Part shown: piece by piece, positions 7,156 to 15,143 of the stretch
Layout of the letters: the number at the start of each line of letters is the position of its first letter
Numbering within the stretch: the stretch's first letter is position 1
Assembly (NCBI GenBank): GCA_900321775.1
Contig: ONXE01000011.1
Coordinates: forward strand, 1-19,319
Length of the DNA: 19,319 nucleotides
DNA from: an uncultured Bacteroidales bacterium
GTDB lineage: Bacteria; Bacteroidota; Bacteroidia; Bacteroidales; Paludibacteraceae
Reading direction: 5' to 3'
Program-made: the position numbers and the translations under genes
Notes under the pieces: generated by a model
The model's database searches: none
The model's input: the letters and a program-made list of their open reading frames with translations, nothing else
What the model was told of the DNA's origin: nothing

Positions 7156-8745
7156 TTAATACTGTGTTACTTGCAGGTCGGAAACGGTGATGGTGCCGTT
7201 ATAGCCATTCACGCTCCAGCAGTTGAGCTGCGTACCATAGATACGGTTGGTGTAGCATACCTGGTCGTTGATATACATCACGAAAACCGAGTTGTCGGTG
7301 TAGATGTCGATATGATAGGTATTATCCGCAGGCGTATCGAACATATAGCCGTCGATGGCCTCGATGAAACCTTTGCCTTCGGGACCTTCTTCCTCGAAAT
7401 TGATCTTACGGCGGGTATTGCCCTCGGGGTTCACGATGACGGTATAGTATTTCTTGCTGTCCGTACCGCGAACCAGGGATATACCGAACTTGTCGGTAGG
7501 TTCAGCCGTAGTGACGGTCATGGAGAGGTGGTTGTGATAGCCGAGCCGGTTGAAGAGCGCATAGGCGTTTCCTTCCAATCGGTAAGCTCCGTTGCCGGGT
7601 GTGACACCTTCGGGACTTTGTGCCATGAGTTTCACTTCCGTCTTCTGGTCGTATTTGGCTTTGATGCCAGCCACTTCGCCCAAGGTGAGTGTGCCGTCGG
7701 GATGTTGTATGACGCGATGCGCAACCATCGAGCCTGCCCATTGGGGTTCAGCGCCGGAGTTGGTCTTGGTGTTATCATAGCCTTCTCGTGTAGGACACCA
7801 CCCCCAGATGTACCGGTCCTCGCCATTGGAGGCCGTCTTGCCGGCATAGAAACCACGGCTATCGAGGAACCCTTCGTGGTTGTCGGGCCAGATACCGGCA
7901 TCGCCGGCAGTGCAAGCCTTGAGTTCTTCGAGCGTATGGCCTTTGAAGTACTGTACACGACGAATGGCGCTATGCATCTCACTATAGACGAGGTACCACC
8001 AGTCGCCCATCTTGAACACGTCAGGGCACTCGTAGAAGCGGTCCCACATCATAGACATAAACACGCCCTGATGGGTCCATTGCCTGAGGTCGGGCGAAGT
8101 GAACTCAGCCAGGTTGCCCTTGCCGCCTATCTTGGTTGCCACCAACATATGCCATAGTTGGTCGTCGCCCAACCAGACGCACGGGTCACGAAAATCCTTG
8201 CTGCTATAGGCGTACTCCACTCCACGCAAACGGAAAAGCGGATCTTTGGTCCAGGTCTTGAAATCAGGCGAAGTGGCGCACATCACTACCTGCGCATCAT
8301 CGCCGGCCTTGGGCTGGTCGCGGTTGCCGGTATAGAAGATATAGTAGAGTTTGTCCTGCTCGTTATAGACCACGCATCCTGTTCCAAGAGCTGCGTCCTG
8401 CTCGGCGCGACTACCGGTTGGCAGCACCTCGTCGAGGGAGGTATAATTAGCCACATCGGTCGTTTCGACGCCCCAGAAAGGATGATAAGTGCCCGCCATG
8501 TTCGGACGGAACTCCTGCAGATAAAGCACCTTGAAGGAACGGGTGTTCGGGTCGAAGAAGGGCATAGGGTCGCCCACAAATCCTGCATAGGGCTTGTAGT
8601 AGGTGGTGCTGATTTTCTCGTCAGAAGAGGCAAAGCTGGTGGTCGTTCCGGCCCAGTCTTTGTGGTCTTCTGGGATGGGCTGCTCACAGGAAGCGAGCAG
8701 AGCCGTCAGGCACAGCGAAAGAAGCATAAATGATATCTTTTTCAT
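7156..8745 (-). CDS. Divergent GH32 glycoside hydrolase lipoprotein (529 aa)
   Basis: The signal peptide ends in the lipobox LLASC (C20), followed by EQPIPEDHKD. These acidic residues behind the lipid Cys would suit surface display. The five-bladed GH32 propeller is recognisable: FVGDPMPFF replaces the usual WMNDPNG block but keeps the Asp (D59) and Pro. DFRDP is intact at 184-188, and YECPD holds the acid/base E239. A C-terminal region of about 200 residues follows, with strands such as GISLVRGTDSKKYYTVIVN, in the position of a GH32 beta-sandwich or the DUF4975 module I associate with Bacteroides GH32 proteins. Loss of the WMN and NG positions implies a different -1 subsite. An endo-acting or oligosaccharide-specific fructanase is possible. 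It starts four bases after the surface lipoprotein gene ends. Confidence 0.85.
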   Translation of the reverse strand: MKKISFMLLSLCLTALLASCEQPIPEDHKDWAGTTTSFASSDEKISTTYYKPYAGFVGDPMPFFDPNTRSFKVLYLQEFRPNMAGTYHPFWGVETTDVANYTSLDEVLPTGSRAEQDAALGTGCVVYNEQDKLYYIFYTGNRDQPKAGDDAQVVMCATSPDFKTWTKDPLFRLRGVEYAYSSKDFRDPCVWLGDDQLWHMLVATKIGGKGNLAEFTSPDLRQWTHQGVFMSMMWDRFYECPDVFKMGDWWYLVYSEMHSAIRRVQYFKGHTLEELKACTAGDAGIWPDNHEGFLDSRGFYAGKTASNGEDRYIWGWCPTREGYDNTKTNSGAEPQWAGSMVAHRVIQHPDGTLTLGEVAGIKAKYDQKTEVKLMAQSPEGVTPGNGAYRLEGNAYALFNRLGYHNHLSMTVTTAEPTDKFGISLVRGTDSKKYYTVIVNPEGNTRRKINFEEEGPEGKGFIEAIDGYMFDTPADNTYHIDIYTDNSVFVMYINDQVCYTNRIYGTQLNCWSVNGYNGTITVSDLQVTQY

Positions 8746-8749
8746 AGGA

Positions 8750-10129
8750 TTATTTCTTTAAGTAGTTGAGTGCATTTTCGGTAATCTTAGCAATGTTGGC
8801 ATGATAGTACTCGGTGCCGGCATCGCCAGCAACGGAATACCAGTCGTAGCAACCCGAGCCGATGCAGATGATACCACCGTGTGCGTCGGTAGCGGGATAC
8901 TCCCAAGCCACCACAGCGTCCGCACCGCCTGCTATATCGATAGCGCCTGTCTTGGAGCGGAAAGCGTCGCGATCGTCATACCCACCCCAATCGGTTCCGA
9001 TATGGTACTGTGCGGTGGAGTTGGTGATACGATAGCCGGCGTCGCAAGTATAGACATGGTCGAGTGCGTCGGGTTTCATGATGAGGTTCTGCCAGAGGGC
9101 ATGGTCGGTATGTCCGGCTATGCTGAACTCCCACGGACCGCTAACGGTCTCCGCTGATTCCTCGGCTTGTCCCCAGCAGTTGTTAGGCACGCAGTCGGCT
9201 TCGCCGAGATAAGCGGGCAGATAGGTGGCATACCGTGTGAGGAGGAAGGATCCGCCTGCGTTGTAGTATGCCTTGAGTGCATCGACAGCCGCCAAAGCCT
9301 CAATAGCGTTGTTCTCGAACTGCCCTTTGCCATCGATACCTCCATCTTTGTGCAGATGCCACCAGATGACCTGACACTCGCTGAGGTCCACCTGTCCGTC
9401 CTTGAGTTGTGTGAAGGAAGCATAGGCGGCTTTCTCGACATGACTCAAGAGCCAGGAGCAGGCGGTCTGTTCCTCGATAGGGAGTTGCTGGCGGGTATCA
9501 GCCAGTCCGACATATAGCACATGGGGGCTGGTCATCTCGGCCACGGTGACGAGATAGGTGAGCGAAGCCGTGTTATAGGAGACGGTGTAGAGGACAGGCT
9601 GTGAGAAGTCCTGCACCACACCGCTTGCGGGCAAGAGTGTAGCGCCATCGGTAGTGGTGACGGTAGGCGTGAGCGAATGGAGGTTGCTGCCGGCGGGCAC
9701 CAGTACGGAGATAGTGTGCGCACTCTGGTCGATGACCCCGACATACTGTCCGTTAATGATGAAGCTGAGGATACGTGCCTCGTCGTGCTTGACAGAGAGG
9801 GTATATTCCATCATCACATCGCCGTTCTTGACCCGAATAGCCTGAGGCGTGGACAAGTTCAGACGGTCCCCCACATGTTTGTCGGCCGTAGCGCCGTCGG
9901 AAAGGGTGAGGTCGGTGATAGTCATTGCGCGCTCGTCGTACACCTCGGGTATAGCGACGACAATCGCTTTGGCTTTCGGGTCCACTATTCCCTCGAAATC
10001 CTCATCCAAAGCGAGCGAGATGACCTGACAGTCGCCGGAAAGGCGGAAGTCGCTTGCGGGTTTGTCGCATGCTGCGAGTCCAAAGAAAAGGGACGCCAGC
10101 ATCAGTATAGAATAAAGATGTGCTTTCAT
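8750..10129 (-). CDS. DUF5018/DUF4960-type surface lipoprotein, probable fructan-binding protein in the SusE position
   Basis: The 459-residue protein has a lipoprotein signal with LAAC (C21). Two Ig-like repeats of the DUF5018 kind follow, about 25-115 and 116-200. The second contains ARILSFIINGQYVGVIDQ and SLTPTVTTTDGATLLPASG, the usual extracellular repeat pattern. From about 203 to the end lies a region with LYVGLADTRQQLP and GGSFLLTRYATYLPAYLG that I recognise as DUF4960, found on Bacteroidota lipoproteins of fructan loci. It comes one base after susD, the place normally taken by the surface glycan-binding protein of a PUL. The DUF4960 part has the look of a Rossmann or glutamine-amidotransferase-like fold (WWHLHKDG, GIICIGSGCYDWY), but I see no catalytic set. 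Family names are from memory, not a search. Confidence 0.8.
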   Translation of the reverse strand: MKAHLYSILMLASLFFGLAACDKPASDFRLSGDCQVISLALDEDFEGIVDPKAKAIVVAIPEVYDERAMTITDLTLSDGATADKHVGDRLNLSTPQAIRVKNGDVMMEYTLSVKHDEARILSFIINGQYVGVIDQSAHTISVLVPAGSNLHSLTPTVTTTDGATLLPASGVVQDFSQPVLYTVSYNTASLTYLVTVAEMTSPHVLYVGLADTRQQLPIEEQTACSWLLSHVEKAAYASFTQLKDGQVDLSECQVIWWHLHKDGGIDGKGQFENNAIEALAAVDALKAYYNAGGSFLLTRYATYLPAYLGEADCVPNNCWGQAEESAETVSGPWEFSIAGHTDHALWQNLIMKPDALDHVYTCDAGYRITNSTAQYHIGTDWGGYDDRDAFRSKTGAIDIAGGADAVVAWEYPATDAHGGIICIGSGCYDWYSVAGDAGTEYYHANIAKITENALNYLKK

Positions 10130-10130
10130 A

Positions 10131-11867
10131 TTACCATCCTCCTATGTTTTGTGTGTAATGACCGTTGGAAGCGGCGATCTGCTCGTAGGGAATGGGCAGA
10201 TACTCGTTCTTGTCGGCGGTGAAATGTGCCTCGGCGTAGATGGCGCAGTTGTCGGCCTCGGTAGCATAATAGTTGTTGATGACGTCGTATGCTTCGCCCC
10301 AACGAACGAGGTCGAAGAAGCGCTCGGACTCCATAGCCAGTTCGACGCGTCGTTCCATCTTGACGCGCAGGAGAGTCTCGTCCTTGCCGTAGGTGCCGGG
10401 ATAGGGCATGACACGCATCTTGGCACCATATTGCACGTCATAGCCGGTAAGCATGCCGGTGCTTTGTGCAGAGCGGTTGCGCAGTTGGTTGACCAGGTCG
10501 ATAGCCTCGTCGAGGTGGATGCCCAGTTGTGCTTCGGCCTCGGCTCGCATGAGCATGACGTCGGCATATCGGAGGACGATACGGTTCATCGGGCTGCCCC
10601 ACCATGCACCTTTGATGAGGTACTCGGTATCGGGGTCCACATTATGTTTGAGGGTCACGTTGTAGCCGTACAGGCCATTGGAGCGGCTCCAAGTCTGGTT
10701 CTTGGCCATGATGTAATTGGGGTTGAACATATACGGGAAGCCGGGTATGCCGACGGTGAGCCACAGACGCGGGTCGGCGTTGTCGGTTGCGGCATTGAAA
10801 TCCTTTTGGTTGAACGTGTTAAGCAACGGCAGACCAGCGTCGTCGGTCTTGAAGGCATTGACGAGGTTTTGGCTGGGCTTGTAGAAGTCGCAACCACCGT
10901 CGGTAACGCCCGGAATATTGGGGACAATCAGTCCGTACGCCCAATTGAGGTTACCGTTCTTGGTTCCGTCGTTCATGGAGTACTGCATAGCCCAGATGCT
11001 CTCAATGCCGTTCTCGTACTGGGGTTCGGGTCGGAAGTTGTTGTGGAAATCAGGCTCGAGACCATAGCCGGCATAGAGGCTTGGGTCGGTATAATCGAGC
11101 ACCTTGCGCAGGTCGTCGGCGTTGATTTCGGTGACGCGATGGCTGGTGGGATCGTCCTGCCGATAGGCTTTGTAGAGATAGGTTTTGGCCAAGAGGGCAG
11201 CAGCAGCGGCTCTGGTCGGTCGGCCCTTGTCGGCCTGCATCTCGGGCAAGACAGCGAAAGCGTACTCCAGATCATCAGCGATGACCTGCCATCCTTCGTC
11301 GTTGGTGTATTCGGTGTTGCTGAGGGCGAGGTACTCCTGCTGCGTCATATTGCTCTTGATGACGAAGGGGATGTTCTTGTAGAGTCGCTTGAGTAGGAAA
11401 TGTCCGTATGCGCGCAAGAAACGCATTTCGGCCAGACGCTGCTCCTTGAGTTTGTAGTCATCGCCCATGGAGTTGAGCGCATTGATGGCAGCATTGACGC
11501 GACTCAGGCAGTTGTAGAGGCGAATCCACATATCGTTGATATTCCAGTTGGTGGTCAGGATGCCCTGCGAGATTTCGAGTTGATGGAAGACATCGCCGTC
11601 GCTGGTTCCGTTGCCGCCCTTGTAGGCGTCGTCCGAACGAACGTCGAAGTTCCACATGGAGAAGGACGAGTTGATGTCCTCTGCAGAGATAAAGATAGCA
11701 TATGCGGAGATAACCAGGTTGTCCACATATTGGGGGTTGCTCACCTGCTCTTCGCTAAGAATAGCCTGCGGCACATCCTGGTCGAGGAAGGCGTTGCAGG
11801 AGGTGAACAATGCTACGAACATCAGAACAAGAGATGTAGAGAATAGTTTGAATATGTTTGTCTTCAT
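10131..11867 (-). CDS. susD: SusD/RagB-type outer-membrane glycan-binding lipoprotein
   Basis: The protein has 578 residues, typical for SusD homologs. The signal peptide ends in LFTSC (C24), followed by NAFLDQDVP, the usual SusD mature start. Family marks include the helical TPR-like region (ERLAEMRFLRAYGHFLLKRL, RAAAAALLAKTYLYKAYR), the RYADVMLMRAEAEAQLG block and the C-terminal ERRVELAMESERFFDLVRWG. It should sit as a lid on the neighbouring SusC and hand fructan oligosaccharides to it. The gene starts 12 bases after susC stops and ends one base before the next lipoprotein gene, which supports translation as one unit. Fructan specificity comes from context only. Confidence 0.97.
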   Translation of the reverse strand: MKTNIFKLFSTSLVLMFVALFTSCNAFLDQDVPQAILSEEQVSNPQYVDNLVISAYAIFISAEDINSSFSMWNFDVRSDDAYKGGNGTSDGDVFHQLEISQGILTTNWNINDMWIRLYNCLSRVNAAINALNSMGDDYKLKEQRLAEMRFLRAYGHFLLKRLYKNIPFVIKSNMTQQEYLALSNTEYTNDEGWQVIADDLEYAFAVLPEMQADKGRPTRAAAAALLAKTYLYKAYRQDDPTSHRVTEINADDLRKVLDYTDPSLYAGYGLEPDFHNNFRPEPQYENGIESIWAMQYSMNDGTKNGNLNWAYGLIVPNIPGVTDGGCDFYKPSQNLVNAFKTDDAGLPLLNTFNQKDFNAATDNADPRLWLTVGIPGFPYMFNPNYIMAKNQTWSRSNGLYGYNVTLKHNVDPDTEYLIKGAWWGSPMNRIVLRYADVMLMRAEAEAQLGIHLDEAIDLVNQLRNRSAQSTGMLTGYDVQYGAKMRVMPYPGTYGKDETLLRVKMERRVELAMESERFFDLVRWGEAYDVINNYYATEADNCAIYAEAHFTADKNEYLPIPYEQIAASNGHYTQNIGGW

Positions 11868-11879
11868 AGCAGTATTTGT

Positions 11880-14800
11880 TTAGAAGGTTACTTTGGTTCC
11901 AAGGGTCATCGTCAGCGGGATAGGATAGCCGAAGTTGGGGTTCTCGGGATCGACGCCGGTGAAGTTTTTGGAATGAATGGTGAACACGTTTTGTGCAGAG
12001 ATGAAGAATCGCCAGTTTTCCATCTTCATCTTGGCGCTGATGTCCTTAGGCAGATTGTAGCCCAACTGCACGTTACGCAGTTTGAGGAACGAGCCGTTTT
12101 CCACCCAATAGGTGCTGACGCGTTTCTCGTTGTTGTTGTCGCTGAGCGAGAGTGCGGGGATGTTGCTGTTGGGGTTGGTGGGGCTCCATGCGTCCAGCAG
12201 GCGTGTGCCTTTGTTGAGGAAGCCGATGTTGAGGCCCGCCCAGATGTCGGTTTCGCGCTTGAGGTCGGTGATGACATCCACTCCCGCTACGCCCTGAAAG
12301 AAGACGGTCAGGTCAAAGCCCTTGTATTCGAAGTAGAAATTGGCACCGTACATCACCGCCGGAACTGGCGAGTATATCCAGTCCTGGTCGGCCTCGGTTA
12401 CCATGCCGTCGCCGTTGAGGTCGCGGTAGCGGATACGGCCTACGGCGGCTCCTTCCTGATAAGCGTGGTTGTCCACCTCTTCCTGGCTCTTGAAGATGCC
12501 GTCGGCGATGTAGCCTACCTGAGAACCCATGGCGTGTCCGACTACAGACTTGACGCCATTACCGCCGAAGGTGCCCTTGGCGGCAATCGTCTCAGGCAGT
12601 TTGGTGACAGTGTTGCGGTAGGAGGAGAGGTTGGCGCTGATGTCGTATTTGAAGCCATCTTTGGTCTGGTTACGATAGCCGAGCGACAGTTCCACACCCA
12701 TGTTATCCATAGCACCCGCGTTCACCCATTGCGCCGAGCCTTCGCCCATGGCACCGATGCCGTCCATAAGCACCAGGATGTCCTTCGTCTGCTTGTAGAA
12801 CCAATCGAACGAACCGTAGAACGTCTGCTTGAAGAACGAGAAATCCACGCCTGCGTTCGTCTGAGTGGTCGTCTCCCATTTGATGTCGTCGTTGCCTATC
12901 TGGTTACGCTTGAAGCCCGACGGCAAGATGCCGCCGCCGTTGCTGCCCGTGATGTCGTAACTGGTACCGTAACTCTGGCCGCCCGACTCGTTGACGCCGT
13001 AGTTGGATACGTAGATAGTATAGCGCGCGGTGGGCGAGATGTCCTGATTACCCGTCTGACCCCACGAAGCACGAATCTTCAGGTCGTCCACCCAGGGCGA
13101 TGCGCCGGCCATGAACTTCTCCTGGCTGATACGCCAACCCGCGGAAACGGAGGGGAAAGTGGCGAAGCGGTTGTTCTTACCGAAACGGCTCGAACCGTCG
13201 TGACGTAGAGTGAAAGACACCAGATAGCGGTTGTCGTACGTATAGTTGGCCTTGCCGAAGAAAGAGATGAGCGAGTAGCTGCCCGCGGAACCATACGCCT
13301 GCGCCGTGCCTACGCCCGCATCAGGCCACATATAGTTCGGGTCCAGCACGATAAAGCCCTCTTTGTAGCCCGAGAACCACTCGTCCTGTTGGCGGTTCAA
13401 CTCCGTTCCCAACAGGAAATCGGCGCGGTGCTTGCCTATCTCCATGTTATACGTCACAATGGCGTTCCACATCCATTTGAACCAGTGTTCCTGCTTGGCC
13501 TCTACGGCGTTCTTGTCGTTGGCCATCGTGCCTTCCGTGATGGGGTAAGTGAAGATACGCTGTTTCTTTTGCGCGTAGTCGATTCCCGCCGTCGTGCGGA
13601 TATTGAAGCCCTTGAATGGAGTGATATTGATGAACGCGTTACCGAACAAACGCCAGTACGTGTAACGGTTGTCCTTATTGCGGTTGAGGCGAGCTACGGG
13701 GTTCTCACGGTCAGGGTAACCGCCTACCGGGCCGGCATACTCACCTTCGGTGGTATAAACGGGCAAAGAGGGGTTGAACTGCAGCACATTCTCCAGGAAC
13801 CCGCCGGGAGCTGCCACTTCCGACGTACGGTTCAGGGTGAAGTTCTCACCGATGGACACATAGTCGCCGATGATCTTGTAGTCGGAGTTGACACGCGCCG
13901 AGAAACGGTCGAAATCGGAGCATTTGATTATACCCTCGTTTTTGTAATATCCCAGCGAGAAAAACGAACTGCCCTTCTGGCTGCCGTTCGATACCGACAC
14001 ATTATAGTTTTGTATTACGCCCGGGCGCGTGGTCTCCTTGAACCAATCCGTGTTCGCCGCCGGAACAGTGCCCGCATCGTCCAGATACTTGCTCATCGTG
14101 ATGGCATTCAGCATGGGATAACCCTGCGCATTGTAACCCCAGTCGTAATGATAACCCAACGCGTTGGTGTTCGGGTTCATGTTGTCGTTCACGTACGCCT
14201 GCCACATCACCTGGCCAAACTGTTTGGCATCCAGCACGTGCATGCGGTTCGTGTACGACTGCACGGCCACAGACGCGTCCAAGTCCACGCGAATCTTGCC
14301 CTCCGCGCCTTTCTTCGTCGTGATGATAATCACACCGTTGGCGGCACGCGAACCGTAGATCGAGGCCGACGCCGCATCTTTCAACACCTGAATGGACTCG
14401 ATGTCATTGGGGTTCAACTCGTGCATGCCCGACTTTGTCGGAACGCCGTCGATGATATACAAGGGGTCATTGTCGTTCAGCGTACCTATACCGCGGATGC
14501 GTACCATGGCCGCGCCTGAAGGCGAACCATCAGCCGTGATGTTCATGCCCGGCACTTTGCCCTGCAACGCCTTCATCGGGTTGTTCTCCTGCTGCTTCTC
14601 CAGGTCCTTGGCGCTGACCGCCGATACGGCGCCAGTCAAGTCGGCCTTGCGCTGAGTGGTATAACCGGTTACTACTACCTCTTCCAACACCTCGCTGTCT
14701 TCAGCAAGCTGAATTCGCAGGTTCGTACCTGCAGGAAGAGTCTGTGACTTGTAGCCCACATACGACACCACAAGTGTCGCTCCGGGCGCTACGTTTAACG

Positions 14801-14993
14801 TAAAGTTACCGTCGAAATCGGTAATCGTACCGTTGGTCGTTCCTTGTTCAAGGATGGAAGCACCGATAATCGGCTCGTCCGTTCCCGCCTCAATAACTAC
14901 ACCGTTTGCCACATCGGCGTGCGCAAGCAACGGTATCATCAGCAAGGCCATGAACACGAGGATTAAAACCAATGCGTGTTTAATTTTTTCCAT
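11880..14993 (-). CDS. susC: SusC/RagA-type TonB-dependent outer-membrane transporter
   Basis: From the ATG at 14993 (MEKIKHALVLILVFM) the protein has 1037 residues, normal for SusC. The open frame runs 26 codons further upstream, but that stretch overlaps the promoter elements and would spoil the signal peptide. After the signal (about 1-27) come the CarboxypepD_reg-like domain (VIEAGTDEPIIGASI, DFDGNFTLNV), the SusC signature EEVVVTGY, and the plug (GKVPGMNI, IRGIGTLNDNDPLYIIDGVP, SIYGSRAANGVIIITTKKG). A 22-strand type barrel then ends in F. It imports fructan fragments with energy from TonB-ExbBD. It is the first gene after the operator and promoter region and should define the start of the inducible PUL transcript. 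Confidence 0.98.
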   Translation of the reverse strand: MEKIKHALVLILVFMALLMIPLLAHADVANGVVIEAGTDEPIIGASILEQGTTNGTITDFDGNFTLNVAPGATLVVSYVGYKSQTLPAGTNLRIQLAEDSEVLEEVVVTGYTTQRKADLTGAVSAVSAKDLEKQQENNPMKALQGKVPGMNITADGSPSGAAMVRIRGIGTLNDNDPLYIIDGVPTKSGMHELNPNDIESIQVLKDAASASIYGSRAANGVIIITTKKGAEGKIRVDLDASVAVQSYTNRMHVLDAKQFGQVMWQAYVNDNMNPNTNALGYHYDWGYNAQGYPMLNAITMSKYLDDAGTVPAANTDWFKETTRPGVIQNYNVSVSNGSQKGSSFFSLGYYKNEGIIKCSDFDRFSARVNSDYKIIGDYVSIGENFTLNRTSEVAAPGGFLENVLQFNPSLPVYTTEGEYAGPVGGYPDRENPVARLNRNKDNRYTYWRLFGNAFINITPFKGFNIRTTAGIDYAQKKQRIFTYPITEGTMANDKNAVEAKQEHWFKWMWNAIVTYNMEIGKHRADFLLGTELNRQQDEWFSGYKEGFIVLDPNYMWPDAGVGTAQAYGSAGSYSLISFFGKANYTYDNRYLVSFTLRHDGSSRFGKNNRFATFPSVSAGWRISQEKFMAGASPWVDDLKIRASWGQTGNQDISPTARYTIYVSNYGVNESGGQSYGTSYDITGSNGGGILPSGFKRNQIGNDDIKWETTTQTNAGVDFSFFKQTFYGSFDWFYKQTKDILVLMDGIGAMGEGSAQWVNAGAMDNMGVELSLGYRNQTKDGFKYDISANLSSYRNTVTKLPETIAAKGTFGGNGVKSVVGHAMGSQVGYIADGIFKSQEEVDNHAYQEGAAVGRIRYRDLNGDGMVTEADQDWIYSPVPAVMYGANFYFEYKGFDLTVFFQGVAGVDVITDLKRETDIWAGLNIGFLNKGTRLLDAWSPTNPNSNIPALSLSDNNNEKRVSTYWVENGSFLKLRNVQLGYNLPKDISAKMKMENWRFFISAQNVFTIHSKNFTGVDPENPNFGYPIPLTMTLGTKVTF

Positions 14994-15025
14994 GCGTATT
15001 TGTGTTGTGTGTTTGAAAATTTTTG

Positions 15026-15057
15026 CAAAAGTACTCTTTTCTGCGCACATACACAAA
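15026..15057 (-). promoter_or_regulatory. susC promoter (-33 TTTG / -7 TAnnTTTG)
   Basis: On the minus strand TTTG (15054-15057) is followed after exactly 20 bases by TACTTTTG (15026-15033), matching the Bacteroidota sigma factor consensus TTTG-N19-21-TAnnTTTG. Transcription would start near 15019, about 25 bases before the susC ATG at 14993. The -7 element lies inside the palindrome TTTTGCAAAA (15021-15030), which shares its TTGCAA core with the upstream operator candidates. Confidence 0.75.
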
Positions 15058-15063
15058 AAAATA

Positions 15064-15121
15064 TGTTGCAAAAGATGCCATTCAGGTTGCGCTGCAACAA
15101 AAATGACACATTTTGCAACAA
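15064..15121 (-). promoter_or_regulatory. Candidate operator array for the AraC-type regulator (TTGTTGCA repeats)
   Basis: On the minus strand TTGTTGCA occurs twice (15114-15121 and 15093-15100), with starts exactly 21 bp apart, the two-helical-turn spacing known for AraC-family half-sites. A third, TTTTGCAACA (15064-15073), lies just upstream of the -33 element and is the exact inverted copy of TGTTGCAAAA (minus-strand reading of 15111-15120). Between them GTTGC-GCT-GCAAC (15086-15098) makes another small palindrome. The array ends 22 bases before the regulator stop (15144). Its position directly upstream of the promoter fits activation. Confidence 0.55.
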
Positions 15122-15143
15122 TTCTACTACGATAATTATGTTT

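Noticed and set aside
10149..11396. Plus-strand open frame of 415 codons
   Set aside because: Antisense to susD, whose protein is clearly recognised. The Val/Gly-rich translation has no domain features or start context.
13389..14519. Plus-strand open frame of 376 codons
   Set aside because: It lies wholly inside susC on the other strand. The encoded sequence is Val/Arg/His-rich without any family pattern, as expected for an antisense shadow.
15072..15143. Sequence between regulator and susC as a CRISPR-like or mobile-element end
   Set aside because: The repeats are 8-10 bp with operator-like spacing. There are no spacers, target-site duplications or transposase remnants.
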